Positions 1 through 16,793 of a DNA stretch of 64,000 nt are shown here, piece after piece; within the stretch, counting starts at the first letter, position 1; every line of letters starts with the position of its first letter. The notes under the pieces are model-generated. The model was given only the letters and a program-made list of their open reading frames with translations. It did no database searches and was not told where the DNA came from. The DNA is from Spartobacteria bacterium (GTDB lineage Bacteria > Verrucomicrobiota > Verrucomicrobiia > Chthoniobacterales > UBA10450), in contig PNAS01000081.1 of NCBI GenBank assembly GCA_003169695.1, positions 53,643-117,642 of the forward strand. The letters are read 5' to 3'. The position numbers and the translations under genes are program-made.

Positions 1-351
1 CCGACGCAAATCTCCTATGGACAGTTACTCGAGATCTTTTGGCGGCAGATCAATCCCACGCAGGCGGATGGACAATTTCACGACATTGGCTTGAGTTATC
101 AGGCCGCGATTTTCTACAGCAACGAAGAGGAGAAAAAGACCGCGGAAGCGTCAAGGGAGAAACTGGGCGAATCGGGCAAGTTTCAGCAACCGATCGTCAC
201 GGAAATCCTGCCGGTGATGAATTTTTATCCGGCGGAAGAGTATCACCAAAAATACTACCTCAAGAATCCGGGGGATTTTGAAGCGTATCACGTCGGCTCG
301 GGACGAGTCAGCTTTCTCGAGAAAATCTGGGGCGGCTCGTCTAGGAAATAA
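1..351 (+). CDS. msrA: Peptide methionine sulfoxide reductase MsrA, C-terminal part
   Basis: The gene runs off the left edge; 116 codons in frame 1 remain. MsrA reduces methionine-S-sulfoxide in proteins using thioredoxin. The visible part has the family's C-terminal landmarks: a DIGLSYQAAIFY stretch (the usual GTQYRSxI/Y segment), then TEILPVMNFYPAEEYHQKY, matching the conserved TEI..F..AEdYHQ.Y block. The N-terminal GCFWG active-site loop lies outside the window, so activity cannot be judged. The DIG in place of the usual GTQ is a mild departure. The next gene is on the opposite strand and converges on this one. Assignment to the family is secure; the start is unseen. Confidence 0.9.
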   Translation, partial: PTQISYGQLLEIFWRQINPTQADGQFHDIGLSYQAAIFYSNEEEKKTAEASREKLGESGKFQQPIVTEILPVMNFYPAEEYHQKYYLKNPGDFEAYHVGSGRVSFLEKIWGGSSRK

Positions 352-516
352 AGTTTACCACGACCGCGCGCGCACGTGTTTTGCCCAATGCGCCAGCTCT
401 GGGAGCGTGCATGAATGAACCAGAACGGCACTTCCTCAATCCAAAAGGTAACGTCACCTGCCGTTGGATTTCGCCGCGCTCAGAACGCATTTTTTTGCCG
501 GTCGCGCTGCGAGGCC

Positions 517-1035
517 CTAGGGCTTCGCGAGAGGCGCGACTTGGGCAACGAGCGCCATCGACGAAGAGTGCGCTTTCTGCTCGAGCGAACTAAAAGTATA
601 TAACTCCGCTTCATTTGAATTAATGAACTCCGCCTGACTCACGGCCAGCGGTTCGTGCAAGAATTTCGAAAGTTCCTGCGCGAGGACGATAGCGATCGAG
701 CGCGGATCGCGTGTGTATACCGGAATCGGAAACCCACCCGAGTTACGATCGTAACCATAGATGTTGCCTTCGGTTTCCCAAACGCAATAGGCGTGCCCCG
801 CCGGATGACGGTCGAACCGAACAAGAAGGATTTTGGCCCAGAAATTCCGATCGAGCGTATTTTGTGCTTTCACGACTGCGAGATAGTTGCATGCAGAAAC
901 CACGCATCCGTTGAGCACGACGAGGTCATCTTCTCCAGGAGTAAGAACGACTCGTTGCTGACATCCCGTAGAAGCGCAGACCAACAAAGCCGCGCAGGAA
1001 ACAGAACTTATTTTGCGGAATAAATGATTTTTCAT
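517..1035 (-). CDS. Exported lipoprotein-like protein, possible papain-fold cysteine peptidase
   Basis: A 172-residue protein with a basic N-terminus, a hydrophobic stretch and a probable lipobox ending STGC (Cys25), so it is likely anchored in a membrane facing the periplasm. The mature part contains GCVVSACNYLAV (Cys44, Cys49), then AGHAYCVWE (His81) and IYGYDRNSGG (Asp96). A Cys, a His in a GHA.CVWE context and an Asp at this spacing suggest the circularly ordered Cys-His-Asp core of papain or transglutaminase-like domains. This is inference; I do not recognise a named family. A second exported protein with a Cys-His-Asp core lies at 1870-2415. The last third has no obvious motif. Confidence 0.65.
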   Translation of the reverse strand: MKNHLFRKISSVSCAALLVCASTGCQQRVVLTPGEDDLVVLNGCVVSACNYLAVVKAQNTLDRNFWAKILLVRFDRHPAGHAYCVWETEGNIYGYDRNSGGFPIPVYTRDPRSIAIVLAQELSKFLHEPLAVSQAEFINSNEAELYTFSSLEQKAHSSSMALVAQVAPLAKP

Positions 1036-1242
1036 GGATACCGAGGCGTCCGCGAGGCAAGGAAACTGCGAATGATTATGGTTATTAGTGTTTTTATAGC
1101 ACCAATCTTCCTTTCTAGGAAAGCTTTATCTTGAGAATTCCAAGATTTGGCCGCTCGTGCAACCAAATAGCAAACGAAATGTAGCGGGACGCCCAATGGC
1201 TGACGCGCCGCGCGTCTTGCCGATGTCTGTGAATCTTTTTCG

Positions 1243-1605
1243 CTAGCGAATTCGAAGGTATTTGCGCTTGCTGCCGTCAGCCGCTTCGATGATGAAAAAC
1301 CCCCTCTGAACGCTTAGAAGATTGTCCCGGTCAGTCGCGCCGGCAGGTATTCTGTCGAGCGCATCGCTGATATAGGTGTAAAACAGGGTGTCGCCATCAA
1401 CCGACCAGCGGCCGGTAAACTTCGATATAAGTTTCGCGTGGTAAACCACTTCGCCCTTGAAGGTGCCATCTTGGTTGAAAACATAATGGCAGGCTTGGAT
1501 TTTGTCAGCGTAACGCCACTCTCCCACGAGGCTTCTCGGAGAGCTCGACCGCAAGCCGGCACACGACGCCATCAGACATAAAGTGAGCGCAAGAACGGCT
1601 TTCAT
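1243..1605 (-). CDS. Small lipoprotein with a lipocalin-like beta domain
   Basis: A 120-residue protein starting with a hydrophobic signal and a lipobox LMASC (Cys15). The mature part reads LVGEWRYADK, then a series of short beta-type segments (HYVFNQDGTFKGEV, FTGRWSVDGDTLFYTY), which is the pattern of small 'lipocalin-like' or DUF-type outer-envelope lipoproteins that begin with a G.W motif. I cannot name a specific function. It lies between two other exported proteins on the same strand, each separated by more than 200 bp, so they are probably transcribed separately. Confidence 0.65.
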   Translation of the reverse strand: MKAVLALTLCLMASCAGLRSSSPRSLVGEWRYADKIQACHYVFNQDGTFKGEVVYHAKLISKFTGRWSVDGDTLFYTYISDALDRIPAGATDRDNLLSVQRGFFIIEAADGSKRKYLRIR

Positions 1606-1869
1606 TCGCTAGGAGAAGGTGAACACGATCAACTGCCGGCTCCGCAAGCGCAATCGCGAGACCGCCGCCATCGCCGTCTCCAAGCCGCAACAGCGTTGAG
1701 TGGGTCGGTATTGCGGCCCATCCGAAAGCTATGGCGCATATTGCCGGAAGAGCAGACCGCAATGATACCATCGACACCCTTCGCGGCTTCGATGCAAGGC
1801 CCACAAGAGCACGAGAGCGGTCTCTACACGAGAAACCGCTCTCGAAATAGAGAATAGCTGCGTAACCAG

Positions 1870-2415
1870 CTAGTTTTGAGCGAAGAGCGTTGAGGCGGCG
1901 CGGAATTTCTTCCGTCCCGCGTAGGCGTAGAGAGGTTGATAATTTCTCTTTCCCGCCTGGACCGCTGTGCACGCGGTCCAGTTGAATGTCGGGTCGAGAA
2001 CATAACTGCCATCCTGCGCGTCCCAAGCCAACCAGGCGTGCGTCTGCCGGCTGCTGGAGGTGCGTTTGCCGATAACGAGCCGAACGTTTGTCGCACCATT
2101 TGCCTGCATTTTCTCGTAGAGAGCGACCGCTTTGGCTTTGCAATCTGCGGGTGCACCCGACTGGGCTTCGGCGGGAGTTTTCCACACCGCTGTGAAACCG
2201 TAGGGGATCGAGCGAAGCTCACCCATCCACTGATTCACAATATTCAACGAGACGCGGTTCGAAAAAGTGCGACTTGGGGCTGTTAACACCGGCCGGATAC
2301 GAGCCATCTGATTGTCGTAAGGGGTCGCGTCGACGGTGAACAGAAGGGCATCGGCGAACGAGGATGACGCGGCGATTGAGAGGAGAGCGGCGGTGAGGAG
2401 AAGAGTCCTTTTCAT
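1870..2415 (-). CDS. Transglutaminase-like cysteine peptidase (BTLCP-type), exported
   Basis: A 181-residue protein with a cleavable signal peptide (MKRTLLLTAALLSIAASSSFA). The mature domain shows the catalytic pattern of bacterial transglutaminase-like cysteine proteinases: ADCKAKAVALYEKM (Cys92 at a helix start), THAWLAWD (His126) and YVLDPTFN (Asp141). In the family these form a Cys-His-Asp triad that cleaves or cross-links peptide bonds in periplasmic or surface proteins, as in LapG. No LapD/LapA partner is visible nearby. The ATG is preceded by an AT-rich stretch (about 2416-2460) likely to hold the promoter. Family-level call is fairly sure; substrate unknown. Confidence 0.75.
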   Translation of the reverse strand: MKRTLLLTAALLSIAASSSFADALLFTVDATPYDNQMARIRPVLTAPSRTFSNRVSLNIVNQWMGELRSIPYGFTAVWKTPAEAQSGAPADCKAKAVALYEKMQANGATNVRLVIGKRTSSSRQTHAWLAWDAQDGSYVLDPTFNWTACTAVQAGKRNYQPLYAYAGRKKFRAASTLFAQN

Positions 2416-2756
2416 GGCGGCGAGAATATACGGACTATATTACCTATAATTATTATTAGCAGTAGCCGTGCCACTCTCTCTTGCGCGAGCAAAAGACCTC
2501 GAGTGACGGGAGAACCCGTTTCGAACGCGCCGAATCCGCCTTCGGCGATGCGCGGTTCGACTCTCGCTCCGGGTGGACGAACTCGGCGCTTTTTCTCCCA
2601 GAGGAGTGGCAGATGACCAATGAGAGCGTTGCCTGCTTGGATCGCGATCTACTCTTCTTCGTCGCCTTGGCCACGCCCTCTAGATGAGGCCAGTTTCGAA
2701 CATCTGAGTTGGGGTGGAGGCGAGGGAGTTGAAGGCCCGTCCAGGCTTGTTCACAG
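2416..2756. other. Non-coding or decayed stretch, nothing recognised
   Basis: About 340 bp between the peptidase gene and the recombinase remnant. The first 45 bases are AT-rich and probably hold the promoter of the minus-strand gene to the left. The rest has short open frames but no recognisable protein or tRNA. Since the recombinase remnant lacks its N-terminal half, this stretch may be residue of the same element. Confidence 0.4.
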
Positions 2757-3151
2757 ACATCCGATGAGATCAAGGCTGTGTTACGCGTCGCGGATCCGGA
2801 GCTGCGCTCAATGGTGATGATTGGCCTCTATACAGGACAGCGTCTTGGCGACATCGCGATGCTCACCTGGCAAAACATCGATCTAGAGCAGAGCTAAATT
2901 CGATTGGTCGCCCGCAAGACTCGGAAGACACTAATCCTGCCGACTGCGGGCGCGGCAGCAGTGCTGGCGGCCTAAGCTTCCATTGTCTCAGGCACACAGC
3001 AGTGACTCTGATGAAAGAGGCCGGAATAGCTGCCGTTGTGATGGAGCTAGTTGGCCACGATTCAGAGGCGATGAATCGACGCTACACGCATATCGGTGCT
3101 GAGGCCCTCCGCCAAGCGGCTGACTCACTACCTGACGTCACTCCTATTTGA
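2757..3151 (+). pseudogene. Tyrosine recombinase (phage-type integrase) remnant, catalytic domain only
   Basis: In one frame the sequence reads SDEIKAVLRVADPELRSM and then GLYTGQRLGDIAMLTW, which is the catalytic Arg-I region of tyrosine recombinases (TGxRxxE/D). A stop follows at about 2896 (EQS then TAA), and a second stop after VLAA. Then, in a different frame from about 2973, FHCLRHTAVTLMKEAG, LVGHDSEAMNRRYTHI continues to a TGA at 3149-3151, giving the HxLRHT box (His and Arg-II), the GH and the Tyr nucleophile. The N-terminal arm-binding half is absent and the segment between box I and box II is shortened. This is a dead integrase and marks an old mobile-element insertion. Confidence 0.85.
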
Positions 3152-3245
3152 ACGACGACGAATTAAGCTCTTCGCCTCGTTCGCCAGCTCACTCACCCCG
3201 ATTTTCCAGTTTGAAGTTTTACGAGGCGGACAGCTTCCGAAATCG

Positions 3246-4052
3246 CTAACGAGCATCGCTCGTTTCCACCGGCTTAGCCGGGCCGCTCTCCGCCCCAGAA
3301 ACGAGGTCGACGCGGATGATTGGGTCGTTAGGTTCCGCTACCGGGCCTTCCCAACGCAGAAACTCGGCCGGTGGTTTGGTCAGCCAGATTAACGTGTCGG
3401 GCAAGTGAACAAATAATCCGACGATCGCCGGGATTTTGGTATGAATGACGAAGCGATCGCCTTCCAGCAGCCGGTCCGACATCTTCATCTGATCGACGCC
3501 GCCGTGCGATATTTGCACTGTAACGATCTTCGGCTTCGGTGCGAAACCAACTGCCTGAAGTTCGATCTGTTCTCCGCGGAGAAGCCGTGGACGGAGATTC
3601 TGTAGCGCCAGCATGAAACCATAACCAGCAAACGTGCGGCCAGCCTGCACGTCGATTTTCTCCGACCAATTCTTCAAATCGTCCTTCTCACGTTTTTGCG
3701 CCGTGGCCGTTTGTGTTTTGAAGTCCACCGCGAAATGGCGCACGAGCTGCTCGCCCTTAAGCTCGCGCCACGACCATTCTTCCTGAATGAGCTCGGGCTT
3801 TTGCCGAAAGACTGCTTTCTCCTCGGTGCGATCTCCGCGCTCAAATTTGTAGGTGATCGTGATGTGCAGGTGCCCGTCATCGATCCATTGCGCGAAGTCG
3901 CCGTCAGCCAGCTTTTTTCCATTCGAATCCAGCAATGCTGGAAAGCCGTGTGCGGTCGCTTCAAATTCGGTCACTTCTACGGCCGGCGCAGACAATGGCG
4001 AAAGGAACGCCATAACGAACAATACTGGAACGCTTTTTCTCTTTATCTTCAT
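3246..4052 (-). CDS. Exported protein of unknown function
   Basis: 268 residues from the ATG at 4052, which begins a good signal peptide (MKIKRKSVPVLFVMAFLSPLSAPA). The open frame extends upstream to 4397, but that part is debris of an ABC ATPase gene, so the internal start is preferred. The mature protein is beta-rich, with segments such as HLHITITYKFERGDRTEEKAV, a Trp-rich ELIQEEWSWRELKGEQL and a C-terminal LPDTLIWLTKPPAEFLRWEG. It has no transmembrane helix after the signal. I do not recognise the family; it is likely periplasmic. It lies just downstream of a decayed ABC ATPase, so a lost link to that transporter is possible. Confidence 0.7.
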   Translation of the reverse strand: MKIKRKSVPVLFVMAFLSPLSAPAVEVTEFEATAHGFPALLDSNGKKLADGDFAQWIDDGHLHITITYKFERGDRTEEKAVFRQKPELIQEEWSWRELKGEQLVRHFAVDFKTQTATAQKREKDDLKNWSEKIDVQAGRTFAGYGFMLALQNLRPRLLRGEQIELQAVGFAPKPKIVTVQISHGGVDQMKMSDRLLEGDRFVIHTKIPAIVGLFVHLPDTLIWLTKPPAEFLRWEGPVAEPNDPIIRVDLVSGAESGPAKPVETSDAR

Positions 4053-4084
4053 TGTTTGATACAGTCGGCTCTCTCCCCCAGACA

Positions 4085-4479
4085 GCTTGGCGGGAAAATG
4101 GCCGAGGCGATGATCCGCCCCCACGGACTTTAGCAAGCGCACTATCGCGGAAACTCGATTCCCGATTTGCCCGATCCATTGGCCTACCGCACCCGCGAGA
4201 TCGGCTTTATTTTTCAGGCCTTGCATCTGCCGCCGATGTTCACCGCGGTGGTAAGGTTCCCAAGCTGGGCTGGTCGAGTGCGCCGAGCATCTGGAGCAAC
4301 GTAGTCTTTCGACAACCGCTCGGGCCGATGACGGCCACGAATTTTCCTTTGGCGATCTGAAAGTCCACGCCATGCGGGGTCTGCACCTGACCACCATCGA
4401 ATTCTTTTTTCAGTCCGACCGCCTCGAACACACAATCCTTTGATGCGGCGGGATCGGAGTCGGGCAAAACTGGCTTCAT
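4085..4479 (-). pseudogene. LolD/MacB-type ABC ATPase remnant with an internal inverted piece
   Basis: Minus-strand reading from 4479 gives an ordinary LolD-like N-terminus (VGLKKEFDGGQVQTPHGVDF, then AVIGPSGCRKTTLLQMLGALDQPSLG). The Walker A glycine is changed (GCRKT instead of GCGKT). The frame then leaves the family. About 150 bp later the same strand resumes with LLKSVGADHRLGHFPAKLSGGE, the helix and signature motif. The missing Q-loop segment is present on the opposite strand: plus-strand 4164-4250 reads DLPDPLAYRTREIGFIFQ then ALHLPPMFTAV. So a short internal segment has been inverted in place. Walker B and the H-loop are gone. The gene is dead; it was probably part of an ABC export system like that at 50-64 kb. 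Confidence 0.85.
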
Positions 4480-4503
4480 GGCTGGAGGGGAGACAGGCGT
4501 CCT

Positions 4504-5472
4504 CTATGTTCGAACTGGGTTTGCGGTGCGCCACTGGGCACCCACACGGGGATCGGCAAGGCTGCGGAGCATGTCCAACAATGCATGACGATAGCTCCGG
4601 TAGGGGAGCCGTTCTTCGGGAGCCGTGGGCAGGAGTTCCGAAGCGAGCTGGGGCAGTTCCGCATGCGGTAGCCCGGCGTGCTTGTGATGCACGCCATGAT
4701 AAGGCTCATGGAGCAAGGTGAACGCCAGGAGTCGGCCGAGCCAGCCCTGCGCCACAATGCTCCGGGTGGAGCTGTTCACCGTGCTGCCAGCCAGCCCGAC
4801 GTGCTCGATGTATTTACGCCAGCTTTGCAGGTTCGCGGCCAAAATCGCAGGCACCAGATACATCCACAAAAAATATCGCCACGCGTGCCAATATGTGACT
4901 GCGGATACGATCCCGATCCACACGACGACCATCAGCGCCAGTTCAGCCCAAATTCGCCTACGCACCTTCTTGTTGCGAATCGGCGAACCGGCACGCAGGA
5001 AAGTACGCAGGAATAAAAACGGCGTGAACAGTAAGCCGGCGGTGAGTTCGAGAAAGGCGGCGAGAACCCTGCCCCATCGTGGCATCCCAGGATGGACGAA
5101 CGGCCAGAGTTCTTCGTCACGCTCGGTGGCCAGATTTGCGTGATGCGATTGATGCGCGGCGCGGTAGAGGCTGAAGCTCGTAAAGCTCATGACCCCAAGG
5201 ATGATGCCATGCACTTCATTCAAGCGGCGGCTCCGCCTGAGGAGGCCGTGGGATGCCTCGTGAAAACCGACCAAAGCCCCGTGCATAAGATGGCTGGCAA
5301 GCAATACGAGCGGCACTGCCAGCCAGACCGATGATTCGCTATGCAAGACAGCAGCCAGCGCTATTTCGGTGAAAAAAAAGAGGACGATAACGACTTGGAA
5401 GGCCGAACGGCTCACCCAATGGGGCTGGTGCGGCTCGATCGATTTCTCTATTGCTTTCACAGGATTGATCAC
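4504..5472 (-). CDS. Membrane fatty acid desaturase family protein
   Basis: 322 residues from a GTG at 5472 whose last two bases belong to the TGA stop of the upstream gene (GTGA overlap); an in-frame ATG at 5517 would overlap by 49 bp and is less likely. The protein has paired transmembrane helices and the three histidine boxes of the family: HEASH near residue 71, HQSHH near 107 and HEPYHGVHH near 255. These bind a di-iron centre that inserts double bonds or hydroxyl groups in acyl chains. Tight coupling to the condensation-domain gene and the PKS says it probably modifies the polyketide or an acyl partner rather than bulk membrane lipid. Substrate and position of attack are unknown. Confidence 0.88.
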   Translation of the reverse strand: MINPVKAIEKSIEPHQPHWVSRSAFQVVIVLFFFTEIALAAVLHSESSVWLAVPLVLLASHLMHGALVGFHEASHGLLRRSRRLNEVHGIILGVMSFTSFSLYRAAHQSHHANLATERDEELWPFVHPGMPRWGRVLAAFLELTAGLLFTPFLFLRTFLRAGSPIRNKKVRRRIWAELALMVVVWIGIVSAVTYWHAWRYFLWMYLVPAILAANLQSWRKYIEHVGLAGSTVNSSTRSIVAQGWLGRLLAFTLLHEPYHGVHHKHAGLPHAELPQLASELLPTAPEERLPYRSYRHALLDMLRSLADPRVGAQWRTANPVRT

Positions 5473-6824
5473 AAACTGGTTATAAGCGCGTCGGTCCGGC
5501 TTTCGGGTGATCGGCAAACGCCTGCCAGCACGGCTTGATATATGTGGCTCAGGTTCTGAATGTCATCAAGGGGGAACAGATTCCGCCGGAACAGCCATGC
5601 CACCTCCAGTCCATCACCTTCCTCGTTGATTTCGCAACCGAGGTCGAAACGCGCGGTGCCGGTGGAGCGTATCCTGAGCTGAAGCGACAGACCCGGTACA
5701 GCAGCATCCGGAGCGGGATGGTTTTGCAGGGCGAAACGCACCTCAAAAATGGGATTACGCCCAGGCGACGCCGGATCGCCCAGAGCCCGCACGAGTTCGG
5801 CGAAGGGCATGGCGTGTGCGAAGGAATCGACGGTTGCCTGATGCACTGCCCGAAGACCGTCGGAGAACGTCCGCTCCCGGTCAATCTGGCCGCGCAGCGG
5901 CACAATGCTGGAAAAGTAGCCCATTGTCTCGCGCACAGCCTGTGTGCTTCGATTCGCAACCGGCGTGCCCACCAAAATGTCATCAGCGCCCGTCCACTTG
6001 GACAGGGCGATCTGGAACGCGGCCAAGAGCGCGCTGAAAAGGGTGGCACCATTGCGTCGGGCCAGTTCCCGCACCGCGCGACCAAGGTCGGCGGGGACGA
6101 GCGACACCCATCGTTCCCGCTCCCCCGATGCCGCCTCTGGCCCGGTTGGCGCGCTCCAGAGCCGCCGTGTTTCAGCCAGACAAGATTTCCAGAAGGTGGC
6201 TCGCTGCTCCAATTCCGCGGGCCGCCAGAAAACACGCTCAGCTGCACCCCACTCCGTGTAGGAAAGCGGCACGGGAGGGTGACCGGCGTGTATTCCTCTT
6301 ATCCCATCCATGTAAGCCGCGACCAGGTCTTGAAAGAACACGCCCAACGTCCAGCCATCGGCAATTGCATGATGAATCGCAAACACCAGCGCGTGGTCAT
6401 CAGCGGCGCGACGGAACACCTCGGCGCGATAGAGCGGGCCCTGCATCAGATCGAAGGGCTTGCTGAAAACTTCCTTCGCCAGTTCTTTGATCGCTTCTGG
6501 CTGTCGTTGCGACGCCGGGAGTTCGTGGAACCTCAGCATCGGCTTGCCAGCATTCCGAATCATCTGCATGGGCTGGCCCTTGCCAGGAAGGAACGACAGG
6601 CGAAACACCTCCTGCCGGTCCACCACCTTTTGCAGGGCCGCCTCGGAGCCCTTTGGCGTCAGCAAGCCCCGCGCTTGAATGATGGCGCAGATGTGGTTGG
6701 ACACGTCCGCCACTGGCACAGGCGAGGTCTCCCATAATTCCCGCTGGGGAAATGTCAGCGGCTCAAGTCGCGCTTCGCCGCTCTCCAGCCATTGCTTGAA
6801 ACGGGCGCGTTTGTCTCCCGACAT
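5469..6824 (-). CDS. Free-standing NRPS condensation domain protein
   Basis: A 451-residue protein that is essentially one condensation (C) domain. The first half carries LTFPQRELWE (the C1-like motif) and FAIHHAIADGWTLG, the catalytic HHxxxDG with His152 and Asp156. The second half has the latch-type region VGTPVANRSTQAVRETMGYF and the family's later RNPIFEVRF motif. C domains join an acyl or peptidyl thioester on a carrier protein to an amine or alcohol. It starts 8 bp after the PKS stop and overlaps the desaturase by GTGA, so the three are one translational unit. There is no adenylation or carrier domain in this protein. The obvious acyl donor is the PKS terminal ACP; the acceptor is unknown. 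Confidence 0.93.
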   Translation of the reverse strand: MSGDKRARFKQWLESGEARLEPLTFPQRELWETSPVPVADVSNHICAIIQARGLLTPKGSEAALQKVVDRQEVFRLSFLPGKGQPMQMIRNAGKPMLRFHELPASQRQPEAIKELAKEVFSKPFDLMQGPLYRAEVFRRAADDHALVFAIHHAIADGWTLGVFFQDLVAAYMDGIRGIHAGHPPVPLSYTEWGAAERVFWRPAELEQRATFWKSCLAETRRLWSAPTGPEAASGERERWVSLVPADLGRAVRELARRNGATLFSALLAAFQIALSKWTGADDILVGTPVANRSTQAVRETMGYFSSIVPLRGQIDRERTFSDGLRAVHQATVDSFAHAMPFAELVRALGDPASPGRNPIFEVRFALQNHPAPDAAVPGLSLQLRIRSTGTARFDLGCEINEEGDGLEVAWLFRRNLFPLDDIQNLSHIYQAVLAGVCRSPESRTDALITSL

Positions 6825-6832
6825 GGCGCGTT

Positions 6833-14815
<7,983 letters not shown>

Positions 14816-15330
14816 GTCGCAATGCTTCGCTCAGAGTTGCTCCCTTGCAACTTTTTGTTCGCCGATCGGCGCTCAAACTGTACCACTACCAACCCTACCA
14901 TGCGTGTCTTGTGCATTTCCAAAATCTTGGAAGCGGGGATTGAAAATACACGACTAGCGGAACGTCTCCTGAAGCGATCCTCCCTGGACGGAACCACGTC
15001 TGTGGTAGTGTCCTAATTTGGTCTTTTGACCAGGACAATCGATGTGCTGGAGAAGAGAGCGAGATTCACAGACTGATACCGTTTTCTTTTTCGAAGCCGA
15101 CGGGAGTTGAGCGACATAGATCACATAACCCGAGGGGCGAGGTGAAGTGAACGAATCAATTCTTCAGATCGCCTTCAGCCAAGCTTCCTTCTCCGCACTT
15201 CGCAAATAACAATGATCCGATAACCGAAAGCTTCGCTTTCTCTTCTCATCGGAAAAGGCTTTGGTTAGGCTCTCGCCTCTAATCCGCCAGCGAGGCCATC
15301 AACTGCTCGGACCCGAAACTGAGAAGAAAG
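14816..15330. other. 515-bp intergenic stretch upstream of the PKS
   Basis: No convincing gene. It should contain the promoter and leader of the PKS operon. Two small dyads are visible on inspection: CCAC-GTCT-GTGG near 14996-15010 and GGTC-TTTT-GACC near 15020. Short minus-strand frames near 15180-15260 do not resemble a known protein. Confidence 0.4.
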
Positions 15331-16301
15331 TCAGCGTAATAGCTGCTGAAAACCCTTTAGATAGTCGCCGACATCCACTTCTTTGTCGGCTTGTTTCAGC
15401 TCGTATTTCCGGTTCTTTGTGATGCTAAAGAGGAAGATGGTATGGAAGTAAACGGAACTGATATATTTCTTTTCGGCGAGCTCCTTGCTCTCAACGCTAA
15501 GGCTGCCTTGTTTGCTGAGATGGTTCCGCAGCACTCGGCTATCCTTGTTGATGTAGATGCGCTCTAAGTTGCCCTCGCCGTTAAGGAATGGATGCATCAC
15601 AACCTCAAAACTCGTGTCGACGGCGCTCTCTCCAACCTTGTCCCAAGTCATGGCGCCCGGAGTTTCTGAAGGCGCTTCTTTGTAAACCAGCGTGTAGTCG
15701 GGCAATCCAGGCGGTTCTTCTTTCGGCTCCTCTTTTTTGACTTCCTTCGCCTTAGGTTGAGGAGCAACGACCTTTAACCAAAACCGACACTCCAAATCTT
15801 CGGGGCCACCAAGCGTAGCTCGGATCTCTACCTCGTCTCCGGCATTGAGCTTTTCAGTCGCGCCAAATCCAATTTTTATTGTCCCTTCTTTTGGACTCGA
15901 TTTACGGATGTCGATAAGCTTATCCGGCTCGTCGGCCGGGCCAGGGGCAGTACCGCCCCCTGCTGATTCTGACGAAATTGTAGGACGGAGACTTTTAATT
16001 CATCGGGATCTTCGGATCGGTCAAAATAATTATCCTCGACATCCGTCGCGAACTGAACCGTCTTTTCCTCGCCTTCGGGAAGACTGATTAGGGATTCGCC
16101 CTTGCCCGTCTTGATATTGAAAAACGATGGATAACGTTTCGGATTGAACGGCTCCTTAGTCTTGACAGGTTTAGGTCTTTCCGGTCTTGGATGCGCTTTT
16201 TTCGTACTCTCTCGCTCTTCGCAGCGGCAGAACGCAATTTCCGTGGAGGGAGGAGACGCTAAGGATTTGCTGAAAGCCTTTTCCAAGGATCTGCCTTTCA
16301 A
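15331..16301 (-). pseudogene. Frameshifted C-terminal region of a large ATP-binding (HSP90-like) protein
   Basis: Two minus-strand frames join into one protein. The first (16301 to about 15970) reads KEPFNPKRYPSFFNIKTGKG and later ATDVEDNYFDRSEDPDELKV. The second continues from about 15975 as SAGGGTAPGPADEPDKL, then SPKEGTIKIGFGATEKLNAG, LECRFWLKVVAPQ and on to the stop at 15331. The switch lies at a run of five G in about 15955-15975, so a single-base slip explains it. The DVEDxYFDRSEDPGEL and GTIxxG...GDEVEI pattern is what I recall from the C-terminal half of bacterial histidine-kinase/HSP90-like ATPases of unknown function. The ATPase half is missing, so the gene is probably dead whether or not the slip is real. 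Confidence 0.6.
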
Positions 16302-16793
16302 CCACGATTTGATGTGCCTTCTTAGTCAAACTTTCAAGATTGCTTGTAGATATCAGCGAGTTCACTCCTTTGCAGGGCGGTAGCCACCCGCCGACGAAGT
16401 TCTGCGGTATCGTCGCCCGACTTCAAAGGATCACGAGAAGCCATAAAGAGTTCGCTCCGGAAGTTATAGGTCAGCCCGGTGCAATCCCACATGGATCAGC
16501 CGATGATTCTTCAGCAGCGACCAGGGGCGGAAGATTTTCGCCAGTCGTTACAAGTTACACTTGCCCACGGAAGCCGAGTTGAAGGCGGAACTCCGCCGGG
16601 AGCTCAAGGAACTGGAATCTCCATGAATCGACAAGTCAACGCCATTGCGACTCCGTCGTTTTGGCTACGACAGCGGCCACGTTGAGCTGCTTCACCGCGC
16701 TCAAGTCGCTGGCCTTAAACATTCCCCGTTGCTCGAAAAGCCGCTAAGAAAACGATTGCCTGGCGGGTAAGGTCTGAACTAAAGGATTGCCAA
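16302..16793. other. Gene debris between two remnant loci
   Basis: Minus strand about 16342-16479 reads LTYNFRSELFMASRDPLK and on to ALQRSELADIYKQS before a stop; this is probably more of the broken gene at 15331-16301. Plus strand about 16520-16625 reads GRKIFASRYKLHLPTEAE and ends LRRELKELESP then TGA, which resembles the C-terminal tail of DUF1016/YhcG-type nucleases (tentative). Neither piece has a start. The last 100 bases precede asnB and include its ribosome binding site (AAAGGA, 8 bp before the ATG). Confidence 0.45.

Noticed and set aside
2500..2600. A tRNA-like GGTTCGACTCTCGC segment that could be an integration site for the recombinase
   Set aside because: The T-stem does not pair and no acceptor, D or anticodon arm could be drawn around it.
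5535..6737. A 400-codon plus-strand open frame
   Set aside because: It is antisense to the condensation-domain gene, whose motifs are clear, and has no recognisable protein features; high GC gives long antisense frames.
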